Positions 48,340 through 57,900 of a stretch of DNA of 64,000 nt are shown in pieces. Below the pieces are notes generated by a model. It made no database searches. It was not told the DNA's origin and was given only the letters and a program-made list of their open reading frames with translations. The position numbers and the translations under genes are program-made. The stretch is from Ignavibacteria bacterium (GTDB lineage Bacteria > Bacteroidota > Ignavibacteria > UBA10030): contig VGVZ01000007.1 of NCBI GenBank assembly GCA_016873805.1, positions 62,001 to 126,000 on the forward strand, written 5' to 3'. Each line of letters begins with the position of its first letter. Position 1 is the stretch's first letter.

Positions 48340-49467
48340 TCAATATCTCCGAGGACACGGGGGGAGCGAGGCCTCGTGGATGACCTCGGGCGGAACGCCA
48401 TCGAGACATTCCTCCGGGTCGCAGCACGTGTAGCAGACTCGCTTGAGGGCCCGGAATCCCGTGAGCTGAATGTGGGGAGTGAGGAAGTCAGCTTTGATCG
48501 GTTCCTGACGCAGAAGATCGGTGCTGAGGTACTTCTTGTTGTCGTCGGCGAAAATTGTGACCACGACTGCATCAGGGCCGAGGTTGTCCTGTATCATCAC
48601 TGCGCCGAGAAAATTTCCGCCAGACGATATTCCCACACCCAGTCCCAATTGCTCCGCAAGACTCTGAGCCATGATGATGGCATCGCCGTCATCGACGCTG
48701 ATCACAGAATCGAGTGACTTCAGATTGACGATCGGAGGGATAAATTCGTCGGAGATTCCCTGGATGCGGTGCATGCCCACCTTACAGCCGGTGGAAAGCG
48801 TGGGCGAGTTCGATGGTTCGAGCGGATGAACCCGGATGGAAGGATGTTTCTCTTTCAGAAAGCGTCCCGCGCCCATGATTGTCCCGCCGGTCCCAACGCC
48901 GGCGACAAACGCATCGGGGAACTTGCCTCGGAACCTTAGTTGCCACCAGATCTCACACCCGGTCGTCCGGTAGTGCGCATCGACGTTGTCGTTGTTTGAA
49001 AACTGACGCGGGAGAAACGCGTTCGCTGTCCGTTGAGCCATCTCCTCGGCCTGCCGAATGCTGCCGAGAAATCCTCCCGCCTCCTTGCTGACGAGCACGA
49101 TTTCGGCACCTAGGCTTCGGATGAGATTGATCCTCTCCTCGCTCATCCAGCTCGGCATGAAGATCGTGACCTGATGTCCCAGCGCCTTCCCGATGGCGGA
49201 GAAGGCGATGCCGGTGTTCCCGCTTGTGGCCTCGATAATTCGGTCACCTGGTTTAAGGAGATCTCTGCTGTACGCCTGCTCCAGGACATGCAAAGCCATC
49301 CGGTCCTTGATACTGCCGGTCATATTCAGATTCTCGGCCTTCGCGTAGAGAATCCGTCTCGACCCGCGGAACGTGTACTCGATCTCCAGCAACGGCGTGT
49401 TTCCGATGAGGCAAGATAGACCTCGGATCCGCTGCAGGTGCTCAGAATCTTTCATCGGAACTCCCAA
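48340..49467 (-). CDS. PLP-dependent cysteine synthase family protein with Cys-rich C-terminal tail
   Basis: [18 protein letters not shown] lysine, [35 protein letters not shown]; tail [32 protein letters not shown]. Confidence 0.9.
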   Translation of the reverse strand: MGVPMKDSEHLQRIRGLSCLIGNTPLLEIEYTFRGSRRILYAKAENLNMTGSIKDRMALHVLEQAYSRDLLKPGDRIIEATSGNTGIAFSAIGKALGHQVTIFMPSWMSEERINLIRSLGAEIVLVSKEAGGFLGSIRQAEEMAQRTANAFLPRQFSNNDNVDAHYRTTGCEIWWQLRFRGKFPDAFVAGVGTGGTIMGAGRFLKEKHPSIRVHPLEPSNSPTLSTGCKVGMHRIQGISDEFIPPIVNLKSLDSVISVDDGDAIIMAQSLAEQLGLGVGISSGGNFLGAVMIQDNLGPDAVVVTIFADDNKKYLSTDLLRQEPIKADFLTPHIQLTGFRALKRVCYTCCDPEECLDGVPPEVIHEASLPPCPRRY

Positions 49468-49509
49468 AATGTGATTTGCGTCGGCTACGCCGGATTGAAC
49501 GTCGCTGCA

Positions 49510-49926
49510 TCAGGTCGTTGTGCCTCTCTCGTGCTCCTCGGGCCGCGCGGGATTTGGTTTCGCCAACCACGCCTCAGCGTCTTTGGAAGAACGAAACACG
49601 CGCAGAGTGACCGATGCCTGGTCAAGATGGGCGGACAACATTCGCATCATCCCGTACGAAAGCTCCGAACCCGTCACGACTGCCCATCGTGATCCGACGA
49701 GGTGGTCGGAGAGACGGGCGAGGTGCGCCGAAGTGAACTTGACTTGCTGGGTGGAGATGTTCCTGGTTACTTGCGTGTGATCTGAGAAGATGTCGAAACC
49801 GCGTTCAAATGCCGGATCATGAATCGCGGTGTCAATAGCGTGCACAATATCATCGATGGAGAATTCTCCGCGAACAACAGCGCAGATCCTCTTCCTGTGC
49901 GCGTCGACCCAGCAATCGATTGGCAT
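49510..49926 (-). CDS. SpoIIAA/STAS-like small cytosolic protein
   Basis: FDIFSDHTQVTRNISTQQVKFTSAHLARL...RWAVVTGSELSYGMMRMLSAHLD; start set to MPIDCW. Confidence 0.5.
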   Translation of the reverse strand: MPIDCWVDAHRKRICAVVRGEFSIDDIVHAIDTAIHDPAFERGFDIFSDHTQVTRNISTQQVKFTSAHLARLSDHLVGSRWAVVTGSELSYGMMRMLSAHLDQASVTLRVFRSSKDAEAWLAKPNPARPEEHERGTTT

Positions 49927-50123
49927 TGCGATGTTCGATTCTACTTGTTTCTTGCCGGCATGATCCAATTCTGATCAATCACAACAGTAAGTGTAATGCA
50001 AATCTGACTCAATTTCAAAGCACGCGAATTGACCTCACCCTGCGTCTGATCAAAACAAGCCGTGGCCCTCCTGCTATCATCCCTCAAATCCGAAGTGGGC
50101 TCATTGCATCCGTATCGAGTGGA

Positions 50124-50459
50124 CTAGTCCTTCATGAACCACAAAATATGCCCGCAGGAATTGCACACATAGTTATCTGCCTGTTTGTTTGCCCATTCAA
50201 TGCCGAAGAAGGTCATCCCCGGAGTATTCAGGAGTGTCTGCCGTTTCCAGAATTGATCATGTCCGCAAATGGGACAAACGAGCTTGTGCGCGTTGATGAA
50301 CCTCTCCGAAGCACCTTCTTTTGAGAGGCTCTCGGCCCGCTCAAGAATCGGCTTCTTCTCTTCTTCACCAACCTTTTCAAAGCACTGATTGCAGAGGGAA
50401 TCAGTCACGAAATGATATCTGGAAGGATATTCGTTGCCGCATGTGCTGCATCGGTGCAT
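50124..50459 (-). CDS. Hypothetical zinc-ribbon protein with three CxxC knuckle pairs
   Basis: CSTC, CNQC, CPIC, CNSC motifs in 111 aa. Confidence 0.6.
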   Translation of the reverse strand: MHRCSTCGNEYPSRYHFVTDSLCNQCFEKVGEEEKKPILERAESLSKEGASERFINAHKLVCPICGHDQFWKRQTLLNTPGMTFFGIEWANKQADNYVCNSCGHILWFMKD

Positions 50460-50547
50460 TGTTGTGCCTTTCTCGGTGGGAATGTGAGGGATCGTGAGGG
50501 ATGGAATTCCTGTCCGTCGAGTTGCAACGAGGGTCTTGTGATTCCGT

Positions 50548-51120
50548 CTAGCGAAGCCGCTTCCTCATGATTGGACGTGTCGGCGAACGTCGAGCGACTT
50601 CCTTGAACCCGGCGCGGGCAAAACTGCTCGATATTCCCGTCCATGCGAACACCGGGGGAATCTCCCGTGCCGATGTCGGCTCCACAGGATAGCCCTCGAT
50701 GAGGCGCGCCCCCCGGGACTTTGCGTACCTCGCGGCGGCACGAAGGAGTTTTGTCGAGATTCCCTTGTTCCGATACGACCGCTCGACAAACAAGCAGCTC
50801 ACCGACCAGCACGGCTGAGCATCGACGGGCTGAAGGATACGAGAACGTGCAAGGGCGGGGAACTCCGATCGGGGAGCAATCGAGCACCATCCGATTGCTC
50901 TTCCTTCGTGGTATGCGAGAATGCCGGGGACTTTTCCGGCGGCAACGATTCGTTTCATCGAGCGTCTGTTTCCATCCCCTTTGTGGGATTCAAACTTCTT
51001 CCGCGTGATCCGCCACAACATGCACCAGCATCCTCCGCACGCACCTCGTTCGCCGAACAGCGCCTCAAGGTCGTTCCATCGGGATGGTGTGAGAGGTTGA
51101 AATGTGAGATGCTTGACCAT
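50548..51120 (-). CDS. GNAT family N-acetyltransferase
   Basis: SVSCLFVERSYRNKGISTKLLRAAARYAKSRGARLIEGYPVEP acetyl-CoA motif; CGGCWCM near the N-terminus. Confidence 0.82.
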   Translation of the reverse strand: MVKHLTFQPLTPSRWNDLEALFGERGACGGCWCMLWRITRKKFESHKGDGNRRSMKRIVAAGKVPGILAYHEGRAIGWCSIAPRSEFPALARSRILQPVDAQPCWSVSCLFVERSYRNKGISTKLLRAAARYAKSRGARLIEGYPVEPTSAREIPPVFAWTGISSSFARAGFKEVARRSPTRPIMRKRLR

Positions 51121-51204
51121 ACCTCTCAGACGGACGGCACACACGCGAGATTCAATACGCGGGATGTCGCCGAGAATGTTGGGAGAGCAGTAACGATCGG
51201 AAGA

Positions 51205-51402
51205 TCACGAAGCAGATTTTGGCTTCCACAGAAGAAGCAATCCCGTGACAACAAGAAGTGCTCCGCCAGCCAGTCCGAATACTTGTTTGTACCCCATGCC
51301 GGGAGTACTCCCCAGTCCGATAAAATCTGCCGCAAGAGACAGAATCAGGACAAGGATGCCGAGGGTGAGGACGACAATGCCAGCTTTCTTCTTATCCTTC
51401 AT
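51205..51402 (-). CDS. Small two-TM protein
   Basis: MKDKKKAGIVVLTLGILVLILSLAADFIGLGSTPGMGYKQVFGLAGGALLVVTGLLLLWKPKSAS, 65 aa. Confidence 0.6.
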   Translation of the reverse strand: MKDKKKAGIVVLTLGILVLILSLAADFIGLGSTPGMGYKQVFGLAGGALLVVTGLLLLWKPKSAS

Positions 51403-51677
51403 ATTGCCACCTCGATTATCATGAAAGTTGATTACCGTCCGGACAGCCGCGGGTCTGCCGGATCAGTGTGTCGCACACAGATAGTGGATTCGGAAGAACA
51501 TTGATCTGAAGGGGGTTCTGCCGCGTTGGATTGCCGTGAAGCCGTTTGCCCCCATAGCCTCGACCACGGTGTCAATATTGTACAGCAACGGCGGTTCAAT
51601 ATCAACTGCATTAAATATCGCACTTGGACTTCACGGACGCAGAGCGACGAGCGTGGTTCTTGTCGGTTGATCAACTT

Positions 51678-52331
51678 CTAGGTGCTGCCGATGCTGGGTT
51701 TCTCGCGGACAAGCATTCGCGTCAATATGAATCCCACGCCTGTCCCCAGACCGAGAATTGCGCCGCTTCCGATCCCTCGCAAGAAGAACCAGGATGCTGC
51801 AACGTCTGTGGCGATCTCGCGTTCACCGAAGATGAAGACGTCCAGAAAGGTCATGACAAGATAGACGGCGATCCAGCTTGCCAGCCAGATGATGAGCGGG
51901 AGGAACAACGAATTGCGGATGTTCTCAGGTTGAAGCAGTCTCCAGGCAACAAATGCGAGTCCGCCGATGAGGACAAACCACAAGACAGTTGTGGAAATTC
52001 TCAAGAACGAGCTATGTTCAAACCAGAGGAGGAAGAACAGGAGCGCTGCGATTCCGGAGAACGAAAGAAAGATTCTGCGCGCCTCGGATTCGAGAGAGTT
52101 GTAGAGCAGAACGCCGATGAGACCGAAAATCGTGAAGCTGAACATCGAACTTCCTGGGTCCAAGATTCCCGGGCTCAGCGCAATGTAACCGACAACGATA
52201 AAGCAGAACGCCTCAATCACAACGGCGAGGGCGAACGTGCGGAAGGAATGAATCGTCATGAGATCCCCAGGAAAAGAAGCTCTGATCTTTTCATTATGCA
52301 AGTCTACGATTGGTTTGTTGGCGATGTTCAC
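51678..52331 (-). CDS. Uncharacterised multi-TM membrane protein
   Basis: 217 aa with about six hydrophobic segments; family not recognised. Confidence 0.55.
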   Translation of the reverse strand: MNIANKPIVDLHNEKIRASFPGDLMTIHSFRTFALAVVIEAFCFIVVGYIALSPGILDPGSSMFSFTIFGLIGVLLYNSLESEARRIFLSFSGIAALLFFLLWFEHSSFLRISTTVLWFVLIGGLAFVAWRLLQPENIRNSLFLPLIIWLASWIAVYLVMTFLDVFIFGEREIATDVAASWFFLRGIGSGAILGLGTGVGFILTRMLVREKPSIGST

Positions 52332-52780
52332 GCACGAGAGCGGCCATCACCCCATGTCGAGACACGCGGGTTAAACAACATGCCTGCCGTTGGTCGTACC
52401 GGCAGTTGGCACAGAAAGCGTCCATTACTCCCTCGGTGATGCGTCAAATGTAGCTGGCTGAGAGAACAGAATCAAGGCGATTCGAACGGCTGTGATGTCC
52501 CTGCAACAGAGCGCCCGCGATGTCGGAACCTTTGTTGCAATGATAGCATCTAATGATACGACCTCCCACGGATTCTCTTGCTTTGCGGCGAATCTTCCCA
52601 TATATTTGTCGGGCAGATTTTGAAGGGAACTGAGGAAGGAGAGTTGAGCGTTATCACATCTGACCAGCACAATTTGTCCCGAGGACGAGGCGTGTTGGTC
52701 TTTGCATATGGTGTTGTCATGTCGGAAAACGAAATCAATACCCACACAACGGTGTCGAAGGAGGCGTACGTCGAAGGAGT

Positions 52781-53638
52781 ATGAACACATTCAAGACTTT
52801 TCTGTTGATGTTCGCGCTTACCCTGCTGTTGATTTTCATCGGCGGGATGATCGGTGGAGAGGGGGGCATGATCGTGGCCTTCATCTTTGCCGGATTGATG
52901 AATTTCGTCTCGTACTGGTTCAGTGACAAAATTGTTCTGAAGATCTATCGTGCGAAGGAACTGAGCCGGTCGGACATGCCGCGTCTCTTTCACATGACCG
53001 AAGAAATGACGGGTCGGGCCGGGCTTCCGATGCCCAGGTTGTATCTCATTCCGAGCGATCAACCGAATGCGTTCGCGACGGGGCGGAATCCCCAGCATGC
53101 GGCAGTTGCCGTCACAAACGGCATTCTGAAGATTCTCTCAGAGGACGAACTACGCGGAGTTATTGCTCATGAACTGGCGCACGTCAAGCATCGGGATATC
53201 CTCGTTGCTTCCGTTGCTGCCACGATCGCCGGAGCGATCAGCATGATCGCCTCGATGGCCAAATGGGCCCTGATCTTCGGCGGAAGGGGCGCAGATAACC
53301 GCGACGGCGGAAACCCCCTTGCCGCCCTTGCGATGATGATTGTCGCTCCCATCGCGGCCATGATGATTCAAATGGCGATCTCGCGTTCACGCGAGTTCCT
53401 GGCGGATGAAGGGGGTGCGAAAATGGCAGGCAATCCATTATCGCTGGCCAGCGCATTGAAGAAGCTCCACATCAAGGCCGAACAGATTCCGATGGAGGCG
53501 ACCCCGGCAACGGCTCATATGTTCATCGTTAGTCCGTTGAGCGGCGGCGGATTCTTGAAACTTTTTAGTACCCATCCCCCCATGGAGGAGCGAGTGGCGC
53601 GGCTTGAAGCGATGGTGTACGGAAGAGCGATCTCGTAG
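52781..53638 (+). CDS. htpX: Zinc metalloprotease HtpX
   Basis: [72 protein letters not shown]. Confidence 0.95.
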   Translation: MNTFKTFLLMFALTLLLIFIGGMIGGEGGMIVAFIFAGLMNFVSYWFSDKIVLKIYRAKELSRSDMPRLFHMTEEMTGRAGLPMPRLYLIPSDQPNAFATGRNPQHAAVAVTNGILKILSEDELRGVIAHELAHVKHRDILVASVAATIAGAISMIASMAKWALIFGGRGADNRDGGNPLAALAMMIVAPIAAMMIQMAISRSREFLADEGGAKMAGNPLSLASALKKLHIKAEQIPMEATPATAHMFIVSPLSGGGFLKLFSTHPPMEERVARLEAMVYGRAIS

Positions 53639-53676
53639 CACGAAGCGCAGGATCCCGACGCGGGAAGCATGAACTG

Positions 53677-53710
53677 AAAGGGACTGGTGCCTTGGGGCAT
53701 CAGTCCTTTT
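53677..53710. terminator. Hairpin terminator between convergent htpX and DUF2721 gene
   Basis: AAAGGGACTGGTGCC-ttgg-GGCATCAGTCCTTTT; right arm overlaps the DUF2721 stop codon. Confidence 0.65.
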
Positions 53711-54188
53711 GCTTTTCTTCCTCGACTTCGAGAGTCACGGCTGTGTACCCCATCCTCGTATCGAACGCGGCATAAAGAACCCCAAGAAATACCAGAATCA
53801 TGCCGACGAGAAAGGTGACGATCGTGACGTTGCCAAACGGTACCGTGCCGAGGAAGAAATCTGCACCGATAATGAGGGAAGTGAGAACAAAAAGCGCGAC
53901 AGCGAAAATGTAGCACAGAAGGGAGCTCTGAATGAGTCTCGCTCTCGTCATCAGCCGATCAATTTGCTGCGAGAGATTTTCGAGGCGCATCTGGTCCCGG
54001 GGAGGAGGGGAAGAATCGCCGGAGCGGTGATGGAGACGCCGCTTTTCATCATTGAGAAGACGGATGCGATTCAAAACAGCGGAGAACTTGTTGCTGATCC
54101 CAAGAAGAAGCAATCCGCATGCGCTGATCATCACCGCGGGGGCGAGAATGAGCTGGATTGCCTGGATGACGGAAAACTCTGTGGACAT
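53700..54188 (-). CDS. DUF2721 family membrane protein
   Basis: MSTEFSVIQAIQLILAPAVMISACGLLLLGISNKFSAVLNRIRLLNDEKRRL; two further TM segments. Confidence 0.8.
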   Translation of the reverse strand: MSTEFSVIQAIQLILAPAVMISACGLLLLGISNKFSAVLNRIRLLNDEKRRLHHRSGDSSPPPRDQMRLENLSQQIDRLMTRARLIQSSLLCYIFAVALFVLTSLIIGADFFLGTVPFGNVTIVTFLVGMILVFLGVLYAAFDTRMGYTAVTLEVEEEKQKD

Positions 54189-54338
54189 CGCGATCCTCCC
54201 TCTGGCGTTCGCCACAATGTACGGCGAATCGGGGCGAGCATCAAGACAGTCAGAAGGAGAGCCGCAGGCCGATACTTGACATCATCAACTGGTTCGCGTA
54301 CCTTCATATGTGTTCTTTCATATCTGATTCGTGAATGA

Positions 54339-54431
54339 GTTTCCGTTAGGGGTGTTCCGTTCCGACGATGTCGGAACAGGGCTGAGAAAAGACCCTCCGA
54401 ACCTGATCTGGATAATGCCAGCGAAGGAAAA
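54339..54431 (+). ncRNA. TPP (THI element) riboswitch
   Basis: TTAGGGGTG ... CAGGGCTGAGAAAAGACCCT ... GAACCTGATCTGGATAATGCCAGCGAAGG is a canonical THI-box; optional P3a stem TTCCGAC-gat-GTCGGAA; P1 TTTCC/GGAAA. Confidence 0.95.
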
Positions 54432-54451
54432 TGGAAAGGGATGTTTTCTTG

Positions 54452-54497
54452 AAGCCGTTTTCCATGAACCCCTATGGAGAACGGCTTTTGTGTTTTT
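54452..54497 (+). terminator. Riboswitch-associated intrinsic terminator (attenuator)
   Basis: AAGCCGTTTTCCAT-gaacccct-ATGGAGAACGGCTT followed by TTGTGTTTTTC, between the riboswitch and the ATG at 54514. Confidence 0.88.
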
Positions 54498-54513
54498 CTG
54501 ATGGAGGTGTACG

Positions 54514-57012
54514 ATGGTACGATTGATGATTCAAATTGTTTTGATCCTCGGGTTCCCAAGCTTGCTCTATAGTCAGCAGGAAGGCACGGTGGAAGGGAGA
54601 GTGGTCGATTCGGAAACGCAGCGGGTACTCGAGGGAGCAAACGTGCTTCTTCAGGGAACGGCGATGGGAACGAGTACCAACGTGCATGGTCAGTTCGCTC
54701 TTCAATCAATTCCGCCCGGGCGGTATCTCATCAGTGTGAGCTACGTTGGATATGAAGTGCAGAAGAAAGGCATCGACATTCAGCAGGGAAAGACAACATC
54801 GGTGGTCATTGAACTTGTCCCCTCCGTTCTTCCGGGACAGATGGTCATCGTAACGGCGACGCGTGCTCGTGAACGCGAGACGCCCGTTGCGTTCTCAACG
54901 CTCGATGCAAAGGAAATCGCGAATCGCTACTGGGCACAGGATGTCCCGATGCTTCTTTCTGAGCTGCCCAATGTCTACTCGTATTCCGACAACGGGAATG
55001 GAATCGGATACTCCTACATGAAGATGCGGGGATTCGGTCAGAACCGGATCGGGGTGATGCTGAACGGCGTACCGCTGAACGATGCCGAATCGCACGAGGT
55101 GTTTTGGGTTGATCTGCCTGACGTTGCGACGAGTACCGAGGATATTCAAGTCCAGCGAGGAGTTGGAAGGTCCTTCTACGGGGCGTCTGCGTTCGGCGGT
55201 TCCGTCAATCTGGTGACAAGTCAAAGCGTCCGCAAGCCCGGCATCGAGATCTCCCTCGGTGGGGGAAGTTACAATACGAAAAGATATTCCGTGTCAGGTC
55301 GTTCCGGCCTTTCTGAAAATACTTACAGCATCTACGCTCGTTTCTCGCGTATCGAAACGGATGGATACCGACGGCCGTCGTGGTCGAAACTCTGGTCATA
55401 CTTCGTGGCGGTGAGTCGCTACGATGAGACGATGACGACGCGACTCAACGTATTTGGAGGAATCGAACAGAGCTATCTCTCGTATCTGGGCGTCACGAAA
55501 TCGGAACTTGCGGACTCAGAAAAGCGGAAAGTCAATCCTTTCCAGTATCCGGAGGAGATTGACAATTTTCATCAGCCCCATTTTCAACTGTCGAACGAGT
55601 GGCAAATCACGCCTGCGGCCAAAATGGAAAACACGCTGTTTGCGTTCTTGGGTTTTGGTCACTACACGCAGTTCCGCGCCCGGCGTGACCTCAGGGAGTA
55701 CAACATGTCGCGATTCATCATCCGGGATTCGACGCTTCTTCCCTCGGCCTATCTCCGGAATGTCGACAAAGATGCAGTGAGAGATTCATTCCAGGTGAGA
55801 AACATCGATCTCGTTCGCAAGCGTTCAGTGGACGATCTGGATTTCGGCTGGCTTCCTCGATTCACCCTGAAAACGGAACAAGGAGAGTGGGTGATTGGCG
55901 CAGAGATCCGGAGACACCGTGGTCACCATTGGGGAGAAGTGCTCTGGGCAAATCTGCTTCCGCCGGGAGTAACGCCAAACTGGCGTTACTACGATTACCG
56001 CGTTCCCAAGACATCGATCTCCCTCTATGCGCATCGACTCTACAGAGTCGGCCCGTCGTTGACGCTTACGGGGGATGTTCAGCTCACGCGACATGTGCTT
56101 GATCTGACCGATGAGCGGAACTTCAATGTGACGTTCAACCGCACCTATACGTTTCTGAATCCGCGCATCGGTGCAAATTACAACGTGACCGAACAGCTCA
56201 ACGCTTACCTGAACTTCTCCGTTGCTCAGCGGGAGCCGGCGTTCAAGACCATCCACAATCCACAAGACTACTGGACCAACCCGATCAATCTTCCGAAGAA
56301 CTTCCAAAAGACCGCTTCGGGTTACGCGTACGTTGGGAAAGAAGTGAAGCCGGAGAAGTTCTTTCATCTTGAACTGGGAAGCGGATATCGCACGGATGTG
56401 GGATGGCTGAAGGCAAATCTCTACTGGATGGATTTCCGCGACGAGATTATTGCCAGCGGCCAAATTGACGACAATGGAGTGCCGATCGCCGGCAATGCCG
56501 AAAGGACCGTTCATCGGGGCATAGAGTTGGAAGGATCGGTGTGCGTGGGCTCGTCGCTCACCCTCTCCGGGAATGTCGCGGCCAACGATGATCGGTTCAT
56601 TCGCCATACGGAATACGTGGTGACAGATTGGAACACGGTTCCTCCCATCACCGCGCCAATCAGGTATAACGACAATCGGCTGGGCGGTTTTCCCACAGTC
56701 TTGGGTAATGTGCGCGCGGCGTACAACGTTGGAGGGCTTTTGCTTGGAATACAGCTTCAGCATGTCGGAAGGGTCTACCTCGACAACAGTGAGCGGGAAG
56801 AGCTTTCCGTTGAACCAGTGACAGTGGTGAACGCTTCGCTCGAGTACGCGTTTGCCGATGTGCTCGGCTTCCGTTCGCTTGCGCTGAGGGCAAACGTCAA
56901 TAACCTCGCAAGCAAGCTCTATGCGGCGGCAGGATACGTCGATACGGGTGTGCCGTACTTGATTCCCGCGGCCGACCGGAACTACTTTGCATCAATCACG
57001 ATTGAACTGTAG
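54514..57012 (+). CDS. TonB-dependent outer-membrane receptor with CarboxypepD_reg-like N-terminal domain, predicted thiamine/TPP uptake
   Basis: Signal peptide, GTVEGRVVDSETQRVLEGANVLLQGTAMGTSTNVHGQFALQSIPPGRYLISVSYVGYE, plug and barrel. Substrate inferred from the upstream TPP riboswitch and downstream TPK. Confidence 0.9.
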   Translation: MVRLMIQIVLILGFPSLLYSQQEGTVEGRVVDSETQRVLEGANVLLQGTAMGTSTNVHGQFALQSIPPGRYLISVSYVGYEVQKKGIDIQQGKTTSVVIELVPSVLPGQMVIVTATRARERETPVAFSTLDAKEIANRYWAQDVPMLLSELPNVYSYSDNGNGIGYSYMKMRGFGQNRIGVMLNGVPLNDAESHEVFWVDLPDVATSTEDIQVQRGVGRSFYGASAFGGSVNLVTSQSVRKPGIEISLGGGSYNTKRYSVSGRSGLSENTYSIYARFSRIETDGYRRPSWSKLWSYFVAVSRYDETMTTRLNVFGGIEQSYLSYLGVTKSELADSEKRKVNPFQYPEEIDNFHQPHFQLSNEWQITPAAKMENTLFAFLGFGHYTQFRARRDLREYNMSRFIIRDSTLLPSAYLRNVDKDAVRDSFQVRNIDLVRKRSVDDLDFGWLPRFTLKTEQGEWVIGAEIRRHRGHHWGEVLWANLLPPGVTPNWRYYDYRVPKTSISLYAHRLYRVGPSLTLTGDVQLTRHVLDLTDERNFNVTFNRTYTFLNPRIGANYNVTEQLNAYLNFSVAQREPAFKTIHNPQDYWTNPINLPKNFQKTASGYAYVGKEVKPEKFFHLELGSGYRTDVGWLKANLYWMDFRDEIIASGQIDDNGVPIAGNAERTVHRGIELEGSVCVGSSLTLSGNVAANDDRFIRHTEYVVTDWNTVPPITAPIRYNDNRLGGFPTVLGNVRAAYNVGGLLLGIQLQHVGRVYLDNSEREELSVEPVTVVNASLEYAFADVLGFRSLALRANVNNLASKLYAAAGYVDTGVPYLIPAADRNYFASITIEL

Positions 57013-57175
57013 AGACTTTTTTCGGTTCAATCACACGCGAGAAAACCGCTGAGCATGCATCCTCCCGCCCGGCGGTCCGCGTGATTGTTGAAGTCCCTTT
57101 GCCTCTCGAATTCACACATCGTACATTTGAGTTGCCAAAGGGTGCTGAGGCTTGAACACGGGCGGAAAGGTGTCC

Positions 57176-57230
57176 AGCCTGGAGTCGTCCTGAGCGTCCG
57201 CCTGCCGCGCGCAGGGAGTCGTCCTGAGCG
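57176..57230 (+). repeat. Degenerate leading copies of GAGTCGTCCTGAGCG units joined to a CCTGC-cgcgc-GCAGG palindrome
   Basis: ccagcctggagtcgtcctgagcgtccgcctgccgcgcgcagggagtcgtcctgagcg; same units as the array at 57901. Confidence 0.75.
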
Positions 57231-57383
57231 AAGTCGATCTGAGGTAAGTTGTTCGTAAGAGAAGTCGTCCTGAGCGAAGTCGATCTGAGGTAAGTTGTTC
57301 GTAAGAGAAATCGTCCTGAGCGAAGTCGATCTGAGGTAAGTTGTTCGTAAGAGAAGTCGTCCTGAGCGAAGTCGAAGGACGAC
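57218..57383 (+). repeat. Tandem array, 46-bp period, three GTCGTCCTGAGCGAAGTCGA half-palindrome units plus spacer TCTGAGGTAAGTTGTTCGTAAGAGAA, ending in one complete 28-bp palindrome
   Basis: Unit starts at 57218, 57264, 57310, 57356; final copy GTCGTCCTGAGCGAAGTCGAAGGACGAC. Confidence 0.95.
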
Positions 57384-57416
57384 GATGTCAAAATCACATC
57401 AATCCAGAGGGGGGAG

Positions 57417-57728
57417 ATGAGAAGGGGATGGGTGTACATTCTTCTCTGTTCCGATGGAAGCTACTACACAGGCTGCACTTCGAATTTAGAAAAGAGAATA
57501 AACGAGCACAGTCTGGGAGTTTTCGGGGGATACACGTCAAGCCGGCGACCAGTTGAATTGGTCTTCAGCGAGGAATTCAACGACATTCGCGATGCCATTG
57601 CTGCGGAAAGACGGATCAAAGGGTGGACGCGAAGGAAGAAATCCGCGCTGATAAACAGGGACTTCGCGTTGCTTCATGAGCTTGCGGCCTGTCGCAACAA
57701 GAACCATTTCTCGAACCGAAAGAAGTAG
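57417..57728 (+). CDS. GIY-YIG nuclease family protein (UPF0213/YhbQ-like)
   Basis: GWVYILLCSDGSYYTGCTSNLEKRINEHSLG...AIAAERRIKGWTRRKKSALI: GIY-YIG core, catalytic Arg and conserved Glu. Confidence 0.92.
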   Translation: MRRGWVYILLCSDGSYYTGCTSNLEKRINEHSLGVFGGYTSSRRPVELVFSEEFNDIRDAIAAERRIKGWTRRKKSALINRDFALLHELAACRNKNHFSNRKK

Positions 57729-57805
57729 TGAATCGGGATTTGGTGTGGCATGCCGGTTTGCAGACCCGATCCAGGCCGCCGAAAACCTTGGTGGTGTAGG
57801 CTCCG

Positions 57806-57883
57806 TCATGGTTCGACTTCGCTCACCATGACTCATGGTCGACTTCGCTCACCATGACTCATGGTCGACTTCGCTCACCATGA
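57806..57883 (-). repeat. Three tandem palindromes, 26-bp period, TCATGGT-GAGCGAAGTCG-ACCATGA (read on minus strand)
   Basis: Core CGACTTCGCTC at 57814, 57840 and 57866 flanked by TCATGGT/ACCATGA arms. Confidence 0.95.
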
Positions 57884-57900
57884 CCTGGTTCGGCTTCCAA

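Noticed and set aside
57218-57383. 46-bp periodic repeats as a CRISPR array
   Set aside because: The whole 46-bp period is repeated including the would-be spacer; no unique spacers and no cas genes nearby.
56996-57439. 147-aa minus-strand ORF containing FDFAQDD and Arg/Ser repeats
   Set aside because: It is a translation of the 46-bp repeat array, not a coding gene.
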